From: Rhodobacterales bacterium HKCCA1288
GTDB taxonomy: Bacteria; Pseudomonadota; Alphaproteobacteria; Rhodobacterales; Rhodobacteraceae
NCBI GenBank assembly: GCA_015693905.1
Contig: CP065161.1
Span: 1,364,001-1,428,000, forward strand
DNA length: 64,000 nt
Reading direction: 5' to 3'
Shown: piece by piece, positions 1-10,329 of the stretch
Layout: every line of letters starts with the position of its first letter
Position numbering within the stretch: position 1 is the stretch's first letter
The notes under the pieces: model-generated
Seen by the model: the letters and a program-made list of their open reading frames with translations, nothing else
What the model was told of the DNA's origin: nothing
Database searches by the model: none
Program-made: the position numbers and the translations under genes

Positions 1-957
1 CTATCGCTCGCTGCACTATTTCGCGCAGGCAGCCTCATCGCGCATGTGCCAGAACCCGTGATCAACGGATTTACCGTTGGCATTGCGGTGATTATCGCCA
101 CAAGCCAACTGCCCGATTTTTTGGGAATTCCCTTAAATGATGCGCCCGCGCATTTTTTGGGAAAACTGGCCGCTATTTGGCAGGCGCGTGATCAAATCGC
201 GCTGCCAAGCTTTGCGATTGGCCTTGCAACCATGGCGGCCATCGTCCTGTTGCGGCGGTTCTTTCCACGCTTCCCGGGCTTGATTTTAGCTGTCTCGGGG
301 GCGTCTGGACTGGCGTTTACGTCCCTACCTGATGTGGCCACAATCGGCAGTCGCTTTGGCGCATTACCCACCGAATTCCCGTGGCCGACCCTGCCGCAGA
401 TCACCTATGAGCGCGTATTGGAATTGCTGCCCTCTGCCCTCATCATCGCCTTTCTGGCAGGGATAGAGTCGCTTCTATCGGCTATGGTCGCAGATCGGAT
501 GACCAAGAATGTGCATCGCCCAAATGCAGAATTGATGTCGCAAGGTGTCGCCAATCTGGCATGTGCGGCCTTTGGATCGCTTCCCGCAACGGGTGCAATT
601 GCACGCACGGCGACCAATATTCGCGCAGGCGGCACAACCCCTGTTGCGGGGATGGTGCATGCGGGGGTCATCTTGTTGGTCTTTCTTTTTGCAGCGCCTT
701 TGGCAAATTACTTGGCCCTGCCCGCTTTGGGTGGGCTTCTGTTGCTGACGGCTTGGAATATGTCCGAACCGCATCATTGGCGCAGCTATGTAACAGCGGG
801 GCCCGTCTCTGATCGTGGCCTCTTTGTGCTGACGTTGGTTTTGACAGTCTTCACGGATCTGACTGTTGCAATCGCCACGGGTGTGGCCATCGGCCTTGCG
901 CTGAGACTGAAGCGGCGCAAAGTTCCGCCGCAAGATTGGACGCCGCCTGATCGGTAA
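1..957 (+). CDS. SulP-family anion permease, 5' end cut by the window
   Basis: This is the C-terminal part of a SulP (SLC26-type) inner-membrane anion transporter. The reading frame is open from base 1, and residues before the first in-frame GTG (46) still match the family (FRAGSLIAHVPEPVINGF is typical of the core), so the gene starts outside the window. Several hydrophobic helices follow, and the protein ends about 20 residues after the last helix in a short basic tail. Many family members carry a cytoplasmic STAS domain there; none is present here. The substrate (sulfate, bicarbonate or another anion) cannot be told from the fragment. It converges on dacB with 3 bases between the stops and no obvious terminator. 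Confidence 0.85.
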   Translation, partial: LSLAALFRAGSLIAHVPEPVINGFTVGIAVIIATSQLPDFLGIPLNDAPAHFLGKLAAIWQARDQIALPSFAIGLATMAAIVLLRRFFPRFPGLILAVSGASGLAFTSLPDVATIGSRFGALPTEFPWPTLPQITYERVLELLPSALIIAFLAGIESLLSAMVADRMTKNVHRPNAELMSQGVANLACAAFGSLPATGAIARTATNIRAGGTTPVAGMVHAGVILLVFLFAAPLANYLALPALGGLLLLTAWNMSEPHHWRSYVTAGPVSDRGLFVLTLVLTVFTDLTVAIATGVAIGLALRLKRRKVPPQDWTPPDR

Positions 958-960
958 ATG

Positions 961-2442
961 TCACCCAAAGCCGCGCAGCCATGACACCAGCATATCATTT
1001 TGCAATGTGCGGGCGCGACCAATCCATGTCCGCCCACCGGGGGGGCGGTCGCGCTCATCAGGGCCAAGCGCCGCACGGCGGGGCAAATCTGCATTAAAAA
1101 TAGCGAAGGCCAAGGGCCGATTGGGGCCCTCGATATAGCCAGTTAAGGTCGAGACAAAATTCAACGTTCCCGTCTTCGTCACAATCTCGGCCGTGCCAAT
1201 TTGGGCTTGCATCTCGTCATTCACGCGATGCGCCCGCAACAGGTTTCGCAAGCGCCCCCTTGGCCCCGCCGCAACCAAAGCCTGCACCATTTGCACAGGC
1301 GTCATCTGGCTTGAATCCTGCAAGCCAGAATGATCATATAACTCAGCCCGCCCCGACACATAGCGCCCTTCAAGCCGTGCCGCCATGTGATCGGCAGATT
1401 GGCGCAAACTTGGATTGGCCGCCCCCGTTAGGGTCTGTGTTGCGCGCAATCCTACAACCTCAGCCGTGAGATTTGTCGAATAGCGCAGCATAGAGCGCAG
1501 CATCGCATCAAGGGGCGCGCTTGAAATTTCCGAAAGAACCACAGCCTCAGACGGCACGGCCGTTGCGCGCTGCACCCTGCTCAGCACGATGCCAGAGGAT
1601 CGCGCAAGCGAGGCAAAAACTTCGCCCACATAGGCGGCTGTATTGCGCACAGGCAACCAGCGCCCCCCATCACCCGTAAGGGCAGATCTGGCCACTGACC
1701 AGCCCTCGCGCGCCGTTGCCGTTTCCGCGCGGTAGTCCAAAACAGGGGCCGCGCGATCCACGACCGACAAGCCAATTCCCAAAACCGCAGGGCGCAAGTC
1801 ATCCGCGCGTGCATCAAGCCCAACCTGTAGGCCATTCGCTCCCTGCTCCCATGCCAGATAGACCCTGTTGAAATTCAAGTTCAGACCCGAGATTGCAGGA
1901 TTATACCCCGCATAATCGGCCTGTGTCACATCGATGAGCGGAATGGACGGCAGGGATGTATCCACGAGGTGCAGCGCGCCTGTCACCTCGCGCAGACCTA
2001 TGTCGCGCAGGCCCGTGACCAGCGTGGCAAGCCCCGTGGTGTCCAAATGGGGATCCCCCTCGCCATACAGCCAAAGATCCCCTTCAAGCCGCCCGTTTCG
2101 CAAATTTCCCGTGGCCAAAACCCGCGTTGCAAATCGATATCCTGCCCCAAGGGCGTCCAACGCGTAAAGCGTGGTTAAAACCTTCATCGTGCTTGCGGGG
2201 GGCAAGTTTGTGCTGGCGTTATGGCCCTGTAATATCTCGCCCGTGCGCGCATCGGCCACAACAGCCGCCACCGTGCCTTGATAGGGGCTTGCGGCAATAA
2301 GGGTCTCAAGACCAGTGGCCCCTGCGGGGGTGGGCGCGGTCGGACGCGGCATCGGCACGAGGGAAGACAACGGGGCCTGCCCATAGGCCGCGCTTGCCGC
2401 AGTCGAGATACCACCCGCCAAAACCCCGCGCCGCGTGATCAT
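961..2442 (-). CDS. dacB: D-alanyl-D-alanine carboxypeptidase/endopeptidase, PBP4 (peptidase S13) family
   Basis: A periplasmic penicillin-binding protein of the S13 family that trims or cleaves peptidoglycan cross-links. The three active-site motifs are visible: STMK (Ser84-Lys87), a YSTN motif in the middle of the protein, and KTGT near the C-terminus. The N-terminus has twin arginines (ITRRGVLAGG) followed by a hydrophobic stretch ending AYGQA, so Tat-type export is plausible but unproven. The length of 493 residues fits DacB proteins. The ATG at 2442 has a GAGGTG ribosome binding site upstream. It lies downstream of nadD on the same strand with a gap of about 60 bases, so cotranscription is possible. 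Confidence 0.9.
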   Translation of the reverse strand: MITRRGVLAGGISTAASAAYGQAPLSSLVPMPRPTAPTPAGATGLETLIAASPYQGTVAAVVADARTGEILQGHNASTNLPPASTMKVLTTLYALDALGAGYRFATRVLATGNLRNGRLEGDLWLYGEGDPHLDTTGLATLVTGLRDIGLREVTGALHLVDTSLPSIPLIDVTQADYAGYNPAISGLNLNFNRVYLAWEQGANGLQVGLDARADDLRPAVLGIGLSVVDRAAPVLDYRAETATAREGWSVARSALTGDGGRWLPVRNTAAYVGEVFASLARSSGIVLSRVQRATAVPSEAVVLSEISSAPLDAMLRSMLRYSTNLTAEVVGLRATQTLTGAANPSLRQSADHMAARLEGRYVSGRAELYDHSGLQDSSQMTPVQMVQALVAAGPRGRLRNLLRAHRVNDEMQAQIGTAEIVTKTGTLNFVSTLTGYIEGPNRPLAFAIFNADLPRRAALGPDERDRPPGGRTWIGRARTLQNDMLVSWLRGFG

Positions 2443-2504
2443 CTGCCCACCTCGTTATCCCTTGCCAATCTTGCCGCACAGTAAGCCAAGCCCGAACGGG
2501 TTTC

Positions 2505-3125
2505 TCAAGACCATACACCCGCTGCGCGCAATTGCGATGAACTTTCACTGCGCAAAGGTAGGGTGAGATAAGTCCAAGCTGGGGCTTCGTACTCGGCCAA
2601 GTCATAGGCCAATTCAGGCGCCACCCGCGCGGCATCGTAGGCGCGCGCAGCTTTCGAGAAGCGGGCAGGCAACCCCGCTTGCGGGCGCGCAAAAACAGCA
2701 ATCGGTAGGCTTGAGATGATCTCCTGCCAATCCTGCCACAGGTGAAACTGGGCCAAATTATCAGCCCCCATCATCCACACAAACCGCAGCTTTGGATAAA
2801 GCGCCTGCATTTGTCGCAATGTCTGCGCGGTAAACCTTGTGCCAAGCTGCGCCTCAATGCCCGTGACCCGCAGTTTCGGATGGCCCGCTTGCAAGGCCCG
2901 CGCGGCGTTGATCCGCGCATCAAGGGGCGCAGGCCCGCGAGATTTCAACGGATTACCTGGGCTGACCAACCACCAAACCTGATCCAACCGCAGCCGCTTG
3001 AGCGCCTCACGACTGATATGCAAATGCCCCGCATGTGGCGGATCAAACGAACCACCAAAGAGGCCAATGCGTGCAGCCTCAGGGGCAAAAGGCAAGGTGT
3101 GGCGAAACACAGGGTAAACTTCCAC
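2505..3125 (-). CDS. nadD: nicotinate-nucleotide adenylyltransferase
   Basis: Joins ATP and nicotinate mononucleotide to form deamido-NAD in NAD synthesis. The nucleotidyltransferase signature GGSFDPPHAGH lies at residues 24-34, and the WMMGADNLAQFHLW segment typical of NadD follows in the middle. The length of 206 residues is normal. The first in-frame start is a GTG at 3125 without a clear Shine-Dalgarno sequence. A TTG about 10 codons further in is an alternative, so the start is uncertain while the identity is not. It runs divergently from ettA and ahead of dacB. Confidence 0.9.
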   Translation of the reverse strand: MEVYPVFRHTLPFAPEAARIGLFGGSFDPPHAGHLHISREALKRLRLDQVWWLVSPGNPLKSRGPAPLDARINAARALQAGHPKLRVTGIEAQLGTRFTAQTLRQMQALYPKLRFVWMMGADNLAQFHLWQDWQEIISSLPIAVFARPQAGLPARFSKAARAYDAARVAPELAYDLAEYEAPAWTYLTLPLRSESSSQLRAAGVWS

Positions 3126-3254
3126 GACAAATCAGACGTTCACCTTCGCCTCTATCACGAAGCAAAGCCGCAAGGAAAGCAGGCGAACTGATTGCCGAAA
3201 GCAGCCATCCCCATTAGAAGAGGAAAAAATCCACTCTCAAAGGACAACGCACGC

Positions 3255-4910
3255 ATGGCCTCCTATCAATATGTCTACCACATGGACGGTGTCTCTAAGA
3301 CCTATCCTGGTGGCAAGAAATGCTTCGAGAATATCCGCCTCAGCTTCTTGCCCGGTGTGAAAATCGGTGTGGTCGGTGTCAACGGCGCAGGTAAATCCAC
3401 ATTGCTGCGGATTATGGCGGGCTGGGACAAGGACTTCTCTGGCGAGGCATGGGCCGCGCAAGGCGCAAAGGTGGGCTATCTGCCCCAAGAGCCGCAACTC
3501 GATGAAACCCTCACAGTGCGCGAAAACGTAATGTTGGGTGTGGCCGAGAAAAAAGCCAAGCTTGATCGCTTTAACGAATTGGCCATGAACTATTCGGATG
3601 AAACCGCCGATGAAATGGCAGCGTTGCAAGATGAGATTGACAGCAACAACCTGTGGGATCTCGACAGCCAGATAGATGTGGCCATGGAGGCCTTGCGCTG
3701 CCCGCCCGATGAGGCAATGCCAGAGCATCTTTCAGGCGGGGAACGCCGCCGCGTGGCGCTGTGCAAATTGCTGCTTGAAGCGCCTGATATGCTGCTGTTG
3801 GACGAACCGACCAACCACTTGGACGCGGAAACCATCGCTTGGTTGCAGCAGCATTTGATCGACTACAAAGGCACGATTTTGATCGTCACCCATGACCGTT
3901 ACTTTTTGGACGACATCACGGGCTGGATTCTCGAACTCGACCGCGGCCGCGGCATTCCATACGAAGGCAATTACTCAAGCTGGTTGGAGCAAAAAGCCAA
4001 GCGCCTCGAGCAAGAAGCCCGCGAGGATAAATCACGCCAGAAAACCCTTGAGCGCGAATTGGAATGGATCAGACAGGGCGCAAAGGCGCGTCAGGCCAAG
4101 CAAAAGGCCCGTATCAACGCCTATGAAGAATTGGCGGGCCAATCAGAGCGCGATAAAATCAGCCGCGCGCAGATCGTCATCCCCAATGGCCCTCGCTTGG
4201 GTCAAAAGGTGATCGAAATCGAAAACCTGACCAAGGCCTATGGCGACAAGCTGCTCATTGAAGATCTCAGCTTTAGCTTGCCTCCTGGCGGGATCGTGGG
4301 CGTGATCGGGCCAAACGGCGCGGGTAAATCCACGCTGTTTCGAATGCTGACGGGCCAAGAAGGGCCTGACGCGGGCACGCTTGAATATGGCGATACGGTC
4401 AAGCTGTCCTATGTCGACCAATCCCGCGATGCACTGGATCCAGAAAAAACAGTTTGGGAGGAGGTTTCGGGCGGGGCCGAGATCATCGAACTGGGCGATG
4501 CCACGATGAACAGCCGCGCTTATTGCTCGGCCTTCAACTTCAAAGGCGGGGATCAGCAAAAGAAAGTGGGCCTTTTGTCAGGGGGCGAACGCAACCGCGT
4601 GCATATGGCCAAACTTTTGAAATCAGGCGGAAATGTTCTTTTGTTGGACGAACCGACCAACGATTTGGACGTGGAAACCTTGCGCGCGCTCGAAGATGCG
4701 CTGACCGATTTCGCAGGCTGCGCCGTGGTGATCAGCCACGACCGCTTCTTCCTTGACCGCATCTGCACCCATATCCTCGCCTTTGAGGGCGAGGCCCATG
4801 TGGAATGGTTCGAAGGCGCCTTCTCCGATTACGAAGAAGACAAAAAACGCCGCCTCGGGCCAGATGCGCTTGAGCCGAAACGGGTGAAATACAAGAAATT
4901 CGCGCGGTGA
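3255..4910 (+). CDS. ettA: ABC-F ATPase, energy-dependent translational throttle protein EttA
   Basis: A cytoplasmic, soluble ABC-F protein that in E. coli binds the ribosomal E site and couples the start of elongation to the ATP/ADP ratio. Two ATPase cassettes are complete: Walker A GVNGAGKST and GPNGAGKST, signatures LSGGERRRVAL and LSGGERNRVHM, and Walker B LLLDEPTNHLD and LLLDEPTNDLD. A charged linker with EREL and RQAKQKAR lies between them. The frame is open further upstream, but ATG 3255 is preferred: it has an AAAGGA site, starts MASYQYVYHMDGVSK as EttA does, and gives 551 residues against 555 in E. coli. A terminator follows directly. Confidence 0.95.
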   Translation: MASYQYVYHMDGVSKTYPGGKKCFENIRLSFLPGVKIGVVGVNGAGKSTLLRIMAGWDKDFSGEAWAAQGAKVGYLPQEPQLDETLTVRENVMLGVAEKKAKLDRFNELAMNYSDETADEMAALQDEIDSNNLWDLDSQIDVAMEALRCPPDEAMPEHLSGGERRRVALCKLLLEAPDMLLLDEPTNHLDAETIAWLQQHLIDYKGTILIVTHDRYFLDDITGWILELDRGRGIPYEGNYSSWLEQKAKRLEQEAREDKSRQKTLERELEWIRQGAKARQAKQKARINAYEELAGQSERDKISRAQIVIPNGPRLGQKVIEIENLTKAYGDKLLIEDLSFSLPPGGIVGVIGPNGAGKSTLFRMLTGQEGPDAGTLEYGDTVKLSYVDQSRDALDPEKTVWEEVSGGAEIIELGDATMNSRAYCSAFNFKGGDQQKKVGLLSGGERNRVHMAKLLKSGGNVLLLDEPTNDLDVETLRALEDALTDFAGCAVVISHDRFFLDRICTHILAFEGEAHVEWFEGAFSDYEEDKKRRLGPDALEPKRVKYKKFAR

Positions 4911-4918
4911 GATAAAAA

Positions 4919-4946
4919 AGTCGCCCCATTCGGGGCGGCTTTCTCT
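4919..4946 (+). terminator. terminator after ettA
   Basis: An inverted repeat CGCCCC-ATTC-GGGGCG is flanked by GATAAAAAAG on the left and GCTTTCTCTC on the right, eight bases after the ettA stop. The T tract is short and interrupted, so efficiency may be moderate. Confidence 0.7.
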
Positions 4947-5125
4947 CGGATAAATTCTGGCGCTGAACCCGAAGGCTGCATCCATTTTGAACTCCGTGAG
5001 CGCAGACCCCAAACTCGCCAATCTTAAGAAACACGATATGAGTTCCTAGATTTCCCAAACCTGAGCTCTGGTTTACTCCCCCAATTCCTTTATCTTATCG
5101 GCAACTGGTTCAGGGAGCACCGCCC

Positions 5126-5659
5126 ATGCCCAAGATGAAGTTGACCCTTGCAAGTCTGTTCCTTGGCCTATGCCTCGGCCTCCCCGCCCATGCGCAAGAT
5201 GCGGATGAACAGCAATTCGTCATGGCGCTGATGCACTCCATGAACCGCCATTCCATCACCTATAACCGCGAGGTCTGTGGCTATGTCCTGCGCGATCAAG
5301 CGGGGCGCTTGTCCAGTTCGAAATCCAGTTGGGGCGGGCGCGACAGTTGCGCGATGATGGATGCGCCTGCGGGCATGCGGATTATATCCTCTTGGCACAC
5401 CCATGCGGCTTTTGATCCGCGCTATGACAATGAGGTGCCCTCCACGATTGATGTTGAGGGCGATATGAGCCGTGGCACGAATGGATGGGTCGCCACCCCT
5501 GCGGGGCGGTTATGGTTCATTGATGGCGAGACGGGCGTGATGCGTCAGGTCTGCGGCGAGAATTGTCTGCCCGCAGACCCAAATGTTGTCTCAGACCCAC
5601 ATCCCGAAGCGGCCAAAACCTATACGCTCGATCAGCTGTATCGCCGCTTCGGGGGTTAG
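5126..5659 (+). CDS. secreted DUF4329-like protein with a JAB/JAMM-like metal motif
   Basis: A 177-residue protein with a classical signal peptide (MPKMKLTLASLFLGLCLG, cleavage near AHA-QD), so periplasmic or secreted. The mature part resembles DUF4329 proteins. It contains HTH at 91-93, followed by SxxD (Ser106, Asp109) and an upstream Glu49, which is the residue order of a JAMM metalloprotease site, although the HxH to SxxD gap is a few residues longer than usual. Four cysteines in the mature part (51, 75, 143, 147) could form disulfides. The start has a CAGGGAG site. It converges on gcvP with 3 bases between stops. Peptidase function is inference from the motif only. Confidence 0.6.
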   Translation: MPKMKLTLASLFLGLCLGLPAHAQDADEQQFVMALMHSMNRHSITYNREVCGYVLRDQAGRLSSSKSSWGGRDSCAMMDAPAGMRIISSWHTHAAFDPRYDNEVPSTIDVEGDMSRGTNGWVATPAGRLWFIDGETGVMRQVCGENCLPADPNVVSDPHPEAAKTYTLDQLYRRFGG

Positions 5660-5662
5660 GGC

Positions 5663-8503
5663 CTATTCGGCTGCGTCCAGATAATCTGTAACGGGCGGGC
5701 AGGTGCAAATCAGATGCCTGTCGCCATAGACATTGTCCACGCGGTTCACGGGCGGCCAATATTTATCAACGCGGAAGGCCCCCGCAGGGAAGCAGCCGAC
5801 CTCGCGGCTATAGGCGCGCTCCCATGGGCCAACCAAGTCTTCGACCGTGTGAGGCGCATGGCGCAAGGGGCTGTCTTCGGCGGCGATTTTGCCCGCCTCG
5901 ACATCGGCAATCTCGGCCCGAATGGCGAGCATTGCATCACAGAAGCGGTCAATCTCCGCCTTGGTTTCGCTTTCGGTTGGTTCGACCATCAATGTGCCTG
6001 CCACAGGCCAACTCATCGTGGGCGCGTGGAACCCGTTATCCATCAGACGCTTGGCGATATCATCAACTGTCACCCCCGCCTCGGCAAAGGGACGACAATC
6101 AAGGATGCATTCATGCGCGATATGCCCGCCCTGCCCCGTGAACAGGATCGGATAGGCATCCGATAGGCGCTTGGCGATGTAATTGGCATTGAGGATTGCG
6201 ATTTTGGTGGCCTGTGTCAGACCTGCCCCGCCCATCAATTTGATATAGGCATAAGAAATCGGCAAGATCGAAGCCGAACCATAGGGCGCGCCCGACACGG
6301 GCCCTTGGTCGCTGTCCAATTCTGGATGTCCCGGCAGATAGGGGGCAAGATGCGCCTTCACGCCAATCGGCCCCATCCCTGGCCCGCCACCACCATGCGG
6401 GATGCAGAAGGTTTTGTGCAAATTCAGGTGGCTCACATCTGCCCCGATCTCACCGGGTTTGGACAGGCCCACCATGGCGTTGAGGTTCGCACCATCCAAA
6501 TAGACTTGCCCCCCATGGGCATGGGTGATCTCACAAATCTCGCGCACCGTGCCTTCAAACACGCCATGGGTGGACGGATAGGTTATCATGCAAGCAGCCA
6601 GACGATCACCCGCCGCCTCGGCCTTGGCACGGAAATCTTCAAGATCAACATCGCCGTTTTCCGCAGATTTGACTACAACCACATCCATTCCCGCCATCTG
6701 TGCAGAGGCAGGGTTGGTGCCATGCGCGGAAACAGGGATCAAACAGATCTTGCGGTGATGATCGCCGCGCGCCTGATGATAAGCGGCAATGGTCAAAAGG
6801 CCTGCATATTCACCTTGCGCACCCGAATTGGGCTGCATCGACATCGCATCATAGCCTGTGATCTCGCACAGATAATCCGACAGGGCCGCCAGCATTTGCG
6901 CATAGCCCTCGGCCTGATCTTTTGGCGCAAAAGGGTGCAGCCCACCAAATTCGGGCCATGTGATTGGCATCATCTCGACCGCGGCGTTCAGCTTCATCGT
7001 GCAAGAGCCAAGCGGGATCATGGCACGATCCAGCGCCAAGTCACGATCCGACAGGCGGCGCATATACCGCATCATCTCGGATTCCGCGCGGTTCATGTGG
7101 AAAATCGGATGGGTGAGATACTCAGTTTCCCGCAAGAGCGCGTCAGGGATAGATGGCGCTTCAACCGCATCCAAAAGCGGTGTGCCGAACGCCTCACAGA
7201 CCGCGGCCAAATGGGCTTCGGTTGTTACCTCATCCACGGAAATGCCAATCCGATCTTGGCCAACATCACGTAGGTTGATCCCCCGCGCCACAGCCGCCGC
7301 CATGATCCGCGATTGTTTGGCCCCGACCTTGACTGTGATCGTGTCAAAATAGCTTTGCGTCAGCGGCGCAAAGCCGCCCGCCTCGAGACTTTTGGCGAGA
7401 CGCGCTGCGTGCAAATGCACCCGCTGCGCAATCGCGCGCAATCCGCGTGGGCCGTGAAACACCGCATAAAGCGAGGCCATGACGGCCAAAAGCGCCTGCG
7501 CGGTGCAGACATTCGAGGTGGCTTTCTCGCGGCGAATATGCTGCTCGCGCGTCTGCAAGGAGAGGCGATAGGCACGGCGCCCCTGCGCGTCAACCGATAC
7601 GCCAACAAGCCGACCTGGGATGGCCCGCTTATAGGCCTCGCGACAGGAAAGAAATGCTGCGTGCGGGCCACCATATCCCAGCGGAACACCAAAGCGTTGC
7701 GCTGAGCCCACCGCAATATCTGCGCCAATCGCCCCAGGCTCGCGCAGAACTGTAAGGGCCAGCAAATCCGTGCAAACAATCGCCACGGCATTTGCAGCAT
7801 GCAGGGCCGTAACTTGCGCAGATGGATCATAGAGATCACCGAATGTGCCAGGATATTGGAAAATCGCACCAAAGACCGTGCTTGCGTCCATATCCTTCGG
7901 ATCGCCCACAATCACCTCAATCCCCAAAGGTTCTGCGCGGCGCTGCATGACGGCAATATTTTGCGGATGGCAATTTTGGTCGATGAAGAAACCACGCGCC
8001 TTTGATTTTGCAACGCGCTCGGCCATCACCATCGCTTCGGCGCAGGCGGTGGCCTCATCAAGAAGCGAAGCATTGGCAATCTCAAGCCCCGTTAAGTCAG
8101 CAACCATCGTCTGAAAATTGAGCAGGGCCTCAAGGCGGCCTTGGCTGATCTCGGGTTGATAGGGGGTATAGGCCGTATACCAAGCAGGGTTTTCCAAGAC
8201 ATTGCGTTGGATCGCAGGCGGGGTATGGGTGTTGTAATACCCCTGCCCAATCATCGAAACCATGACCTTATTTTTGGCTGCAATCTCGCGCATATGCGCC
8301 AGCAATTCCGCCTCAGACATTGCCGCCCATTCAAGTGGCTTGGTCTGACGAATATCCTTCGGCAATGTTTCATCAATCAGCGCATCCAAATCTGGTGCAC
8401 CGATCACCTCTAACATCTCTGCCATTTCGGCGGGGGAAGGCCCGATATGGCGGCGATTGCCAAAATCGGTCGGATCATAAGTTTCACGCATCCATTTTGT
8501 CAT
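5663..8503 (-). CDS. gcvP: glycine dehydrogenase (decarboxylating), P protein of the glycine cleavage system
   Basis: Decarboxylates glycine with pyridoxal phosphate and passes the aminomethyl group to the lipoyl arm of GcvH. At 946 residues it is the fused single-chain form, with both halves of the split enzyme in one polypeptide. The PLP lysine lies in [18 protein letters not shown] near residue 697, followed by the glycine-rich loop. It is the last gene of gcvT-gcvH-gcvP on the minus strand, 22 bases after gcvH. The ATG at 8503 has only a weak ribosome binding site; a second Met four codons in is possible. The upstream riboswitch should control the whole operon. Confidence 0.97.
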   Translation of the reverse strand: MTKWMRETYDPTDFGNRRHIGPSPAEMAEMLEVIGAPDLDALIDETLPKDIRQTKPLEWAAMSEAELLAHMREIAAKNKVMVSMIGQGYYNTHTPPAIQRNVLENPAWYTAYTPYQPEISQGRLEALLNFQTMVADLTGLEIANASLLDEATACAEAMVMAERVAKSKARGFFIDQNCHPQNIAVMQRRAEPLGIEVIVGDPKDMDASTVFGAIFQYPGTFGDLYDPSAQVTALHAANAVAIVCTDLLALTVLREPGAIGADIAVGSAQRFGVPLGYGGPHAAFLSCREAYKRAIPGRLVGVSVDAQGRRAYRLSLQTREQHIRREKATSNVCTAQALLAVMASLYAVFHGPRGLRAIAQRVHLHAARLAKSLEAGGFAPLTQSYFDTITVKVGAKQSRIMAAAVARGINLRDVGQDRIGISVDEVTTEAHLAAVCEAFGTPLLDAVEAPSIPDALLRETEYLTHPIFHMNRAESEMMRYMRRLSDRDLALDRAMIPLGSCTMKLNAAVEMMPITWPEFGGLHPFAPKDQAEGYAQMLAALSDYLCEITGYDAMSMQPNSGAQGEYAGLLTIAAYHQARGDHHRKICLIPVSAHGTNPASAQMAGMDVVVVKSAENGDVDLEDFRAKAEAAGDRLAACMITYPSTHGVFEGTVREICEITHAHGGQVYLDGANLNAMVGLSKPGEIGADVSHLNLHKTFCIPHGGGGPGMGPIGVKAHLAPYLPGHPELDSDQGPVSGAPYGSASILPISYAYIKLMGGAGLTQATKIAILNANYIAKRLSDAYPILFTGQGGHIAHECILDCRPFAEAGVTVDDIAKRLMDNGFHAPTMSWPVAGTLMVEPTESETKAEIDRFCDAMLAIRAEIADVEAGKIAAEDSPLRHAPHTVEDLVGPWERAYSREVGCFPAGAFRVDKYWPPVNRVDNVYGDRHLICTCPPVTDYLDAAE

Positions 8504-8525
8504 GTGTCACACCTGCTCGGGGGGC

Positions 8526-8888
8526 TTATTCGCCAATGAAATCTTTGTATTCATCCTCGGTCATGTAGGCATCGACCGCAGAGAGATCGTCTACCTTCAT
8601 CTTAAAGAACCACGCCTCACCGGTGGGATCGTCATTGACCAAAGAGGGGTTATCAACCAAGACGTCATTAACCTCGACAATCTCACCATCCAGCGGGGCC
8701 AAGATGTCAGAGGCCGCTTTGACAGATTCAATAACCACCACCTCATCACCCTTCGCGGCTGCAGTCTCAAGCTCTGGCAATTCTACGAAAACCACATCAC
8801 CCAATTGAGTGGCCGCGTGTTCGGTGATGCCGACCACAACCAGATCACCATCAACCAACAACCATTCATGTTCTTCTGTGAAACGCAT
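8526..8888 (-). CDS. gcvH: glycine cleavage system H protein
   Basis: The small lipoylated carrier that shuttles the aminomethyl group between P, T and L proteins. The lipoylation site is Lys57 in [12 protein letters not shown], and the N-terminus [10 protein letters not shown] is typical. The length of 120 residues is normal. It sits between gcvT and gcvP with 17 and 22 base gaps and has a GGGAGACA site before the ATG. No dihydrolipoamide dehydrogenase gene is in the window, so the L protein must come from elsewhere. Confidence 0.97.
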   Translation of the reverse strand: MRFTEEHEWLLVDGDLVVVGITEHAATQLGDVVFVELPELETAAAKGDEVVVIESVKAASDILAPLDGEIVEVNDVLVDNPSLVNDDPTGEAWFFKMKVDDLSAVDAYMTEDEYKDFIGE

Positions 8889-8905
8889 TTGGATGTCTCC
8901 CTGTC

Positions 8906-10009
8906 TTATCGTTTGTAGGATGTTTTGAAGAATGGCAGATCAACCTGCCGCATAGGATGTCGTTTGCCGCGCAACTCGCCCCAGATTGGCGCATCTGCAT
9001 CCGTGTCAGATTGCACCAGCGCCATCGCAATAGGGTGACCTAGGCTTGGGCTAAACCCGCCCGAAGTGATCTCGCCGATTTGTGTTTGGCTTGTCTCTGA
9101 CAAAAACAGGGGCACGCCGCCGCGCATCGGCGCGCGCCCCTCTGGCACAAGACCGATCCGTTTGCGCGCAGCTTCGCCCGCAAGATGAGAGGCAATGACC
9201 CCAACACCCAAATACCCGCCTGCCTTGGCCCCATCGGGGCGGCGTGATTTGGAAATACCCCAAGAGAGGCCAGCCTCAACAGGGGAAATGGTTTCGGAAA
9301 GATCGTTGCCATATAGGGGCAGGCCCGCCTCCATCCGTAGACTGTCACGCGCCCCTAAACCAATGGGCGCGACCTCATCCATCGCCAATAATGCGCGGGC
9401 GAAGGCATCGCAGACGGCCACAGGCACGGAAATCTCAAACCCATCCTCGCCCGTATAGCCAGAACGGCTCAACCACAGATCCGAACCCTGCCATGTCAAT
9501 CTGCGCACATCCATAAAGCGCAGTGTCGCCACATCAGGCAGCAGACGCGCAAGCGCGCTTTCGGCCTGTGGCCCCTGCAAAGCCAAAAGGGCACGGTCAT
9601 TGATGACCTCAAAACCCGCTAAATGTTTCTCAAACAGTGCCAAATCTTCGGCGCGGCGCGCGGCATTGATCACGATAACGAAACAATCTGCGTAGCGCGC
9701 GATCATGAAATCATCGACCAAACCGCCCGCCTCATTGGTAAGGAAACCATAGCGCTGGCGGCCTTCTGCGAGGCCTTCAACCTCGATGGGCGCGATCCGC
9801 TCAAGTGCCGAAGCTTGATCTAAAGGCAGCCGCACCTGCCCCATATGCGAGACATCAAACAGTCCCGCCTTTTCGCGCGTCCAAAGATGTTCGGCCATCA
9901 CGCCCGCTGCGTATTGCACGGGCATAGAGTAGCCCGCAAAAGGCACGAATTTTCCGCCTAGCTCTGCGTGAAGCCCATTAAGTGGCAGCTCCAAAAGCCC
10001 CGTGGTCAT
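8906..10009 (-). CDS. gcvT: aminomethyltransferase, T protein of the glycine cleavage system
   Basis: Transfers the methylene group from aminomethyl-GcvH to tetrahydrofolate and releases ammonia. The protein has the GcvT folate-binding fold with [10 protein letters not shown] near residue 50, [12 protein letters not shown], and [13 protein letters not shown] in the middle. The ATG at 10009 is chosen because GGAGGG precedes it by a few bases; the in-frame TTG just upstream is not needed. This gives 367 residues. It is the first gene of the operon and lies about 60 bases downstream of the tandem glycine riboswitch. Confidence 0.95.
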   Translation of the reverse strand: MTTGLLELPLNGLHAELGGKFVPFAGYSMPVQYAAGVMAEHLWTREKAGLFDVSHMGQVRLPLDQASALERIAPIEVEGLAEGRQRYGFLTNEAGGLVDDFMIARYADCFVIVINAARRAEDLALFEKHLAGFEVINDRALLALQGPQAESALARLLPDVATLRFMDVRRLTWQGSDLWLSRSGYTGEDGFEISVPVAVCDAFARALLAMDEVAPIGLGARDSLRMEAGLPLYGNDLSETISPVEAGLSWGISKSRRPDGAKAGGYLGVGVIASHLAGEAARKRIGLVPEGRAPMRGGVPLFLSETSQTQIGEITSGGFSPSLGHPIAMALVQSDTDADAPIWGELRGKRHPMRQVDLPFFKTSYKR

Positions 10010-10070
10010 CAACCCTCCAACACCCCGAGATATACCCGGAATCGGTTACGCCGAAAAATCGGCTGTCGAT

Positions 10071-10230
10071 GCCCCCTCTGTCCTTTCGCCTGAGATCGTT
10101 ATCCCTTCGGCGGATGCGCAATACCGCATCACTCTCCAGAGTTTTCTCACATACAGGTTCTTTTGCCTGAGAGTTTACCGGGGCGGTTGCTCCTTCGGCC
10201 TTGTGCAAACGGCACAATGTCTCCCTGCAT
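10071..10230 (-). promoter_or_regulatory. tandem glycine riboswitch (gcvT type)
   Basis: Reading the minus strand, two aptamers occur in tandem. The first runs from GGGAGAC near 10225 through GCCGAAGGAGCAA and CTCTCAGGCAAAAGAACC to ACTCTGGAGAG. The second contains CGCCGAAGGGATAACG and TCTCAGGCGAAAGGACAGAG, ending near 10071. These are the conserved glycine-binding cores of the gcvT riboswitch class. It fills most of the 320-base gap between pxpA and gcvT. In this class glycine binding usually raises expression of gcvTHP; whether control here acts on transcription or translation is not clear, as I see no strong terminator before the gcvT ribosome binding site. Confidence 0.95.
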
Positions 10231-10329
10231 GTAGTGTTATCATAAGTAATGACGCGCAGAGCATCAAGAACAATCGCACCATTTACGACTATTGCGCCGC
10301 AAAAAACGGCAGAACCTTCGCAGAAGCAA

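Noticed and set aside
4911-5125. A gap checked for a tRNA or small RNA
   Set aside because: No cloverleaf or recognised RNA; only the ettA terminator stands out.
6305-7273. A 322-codon plus-strand frame inside gcvP
   Set aside because: Antisense to gcvP, with no start signal or family resemblance.
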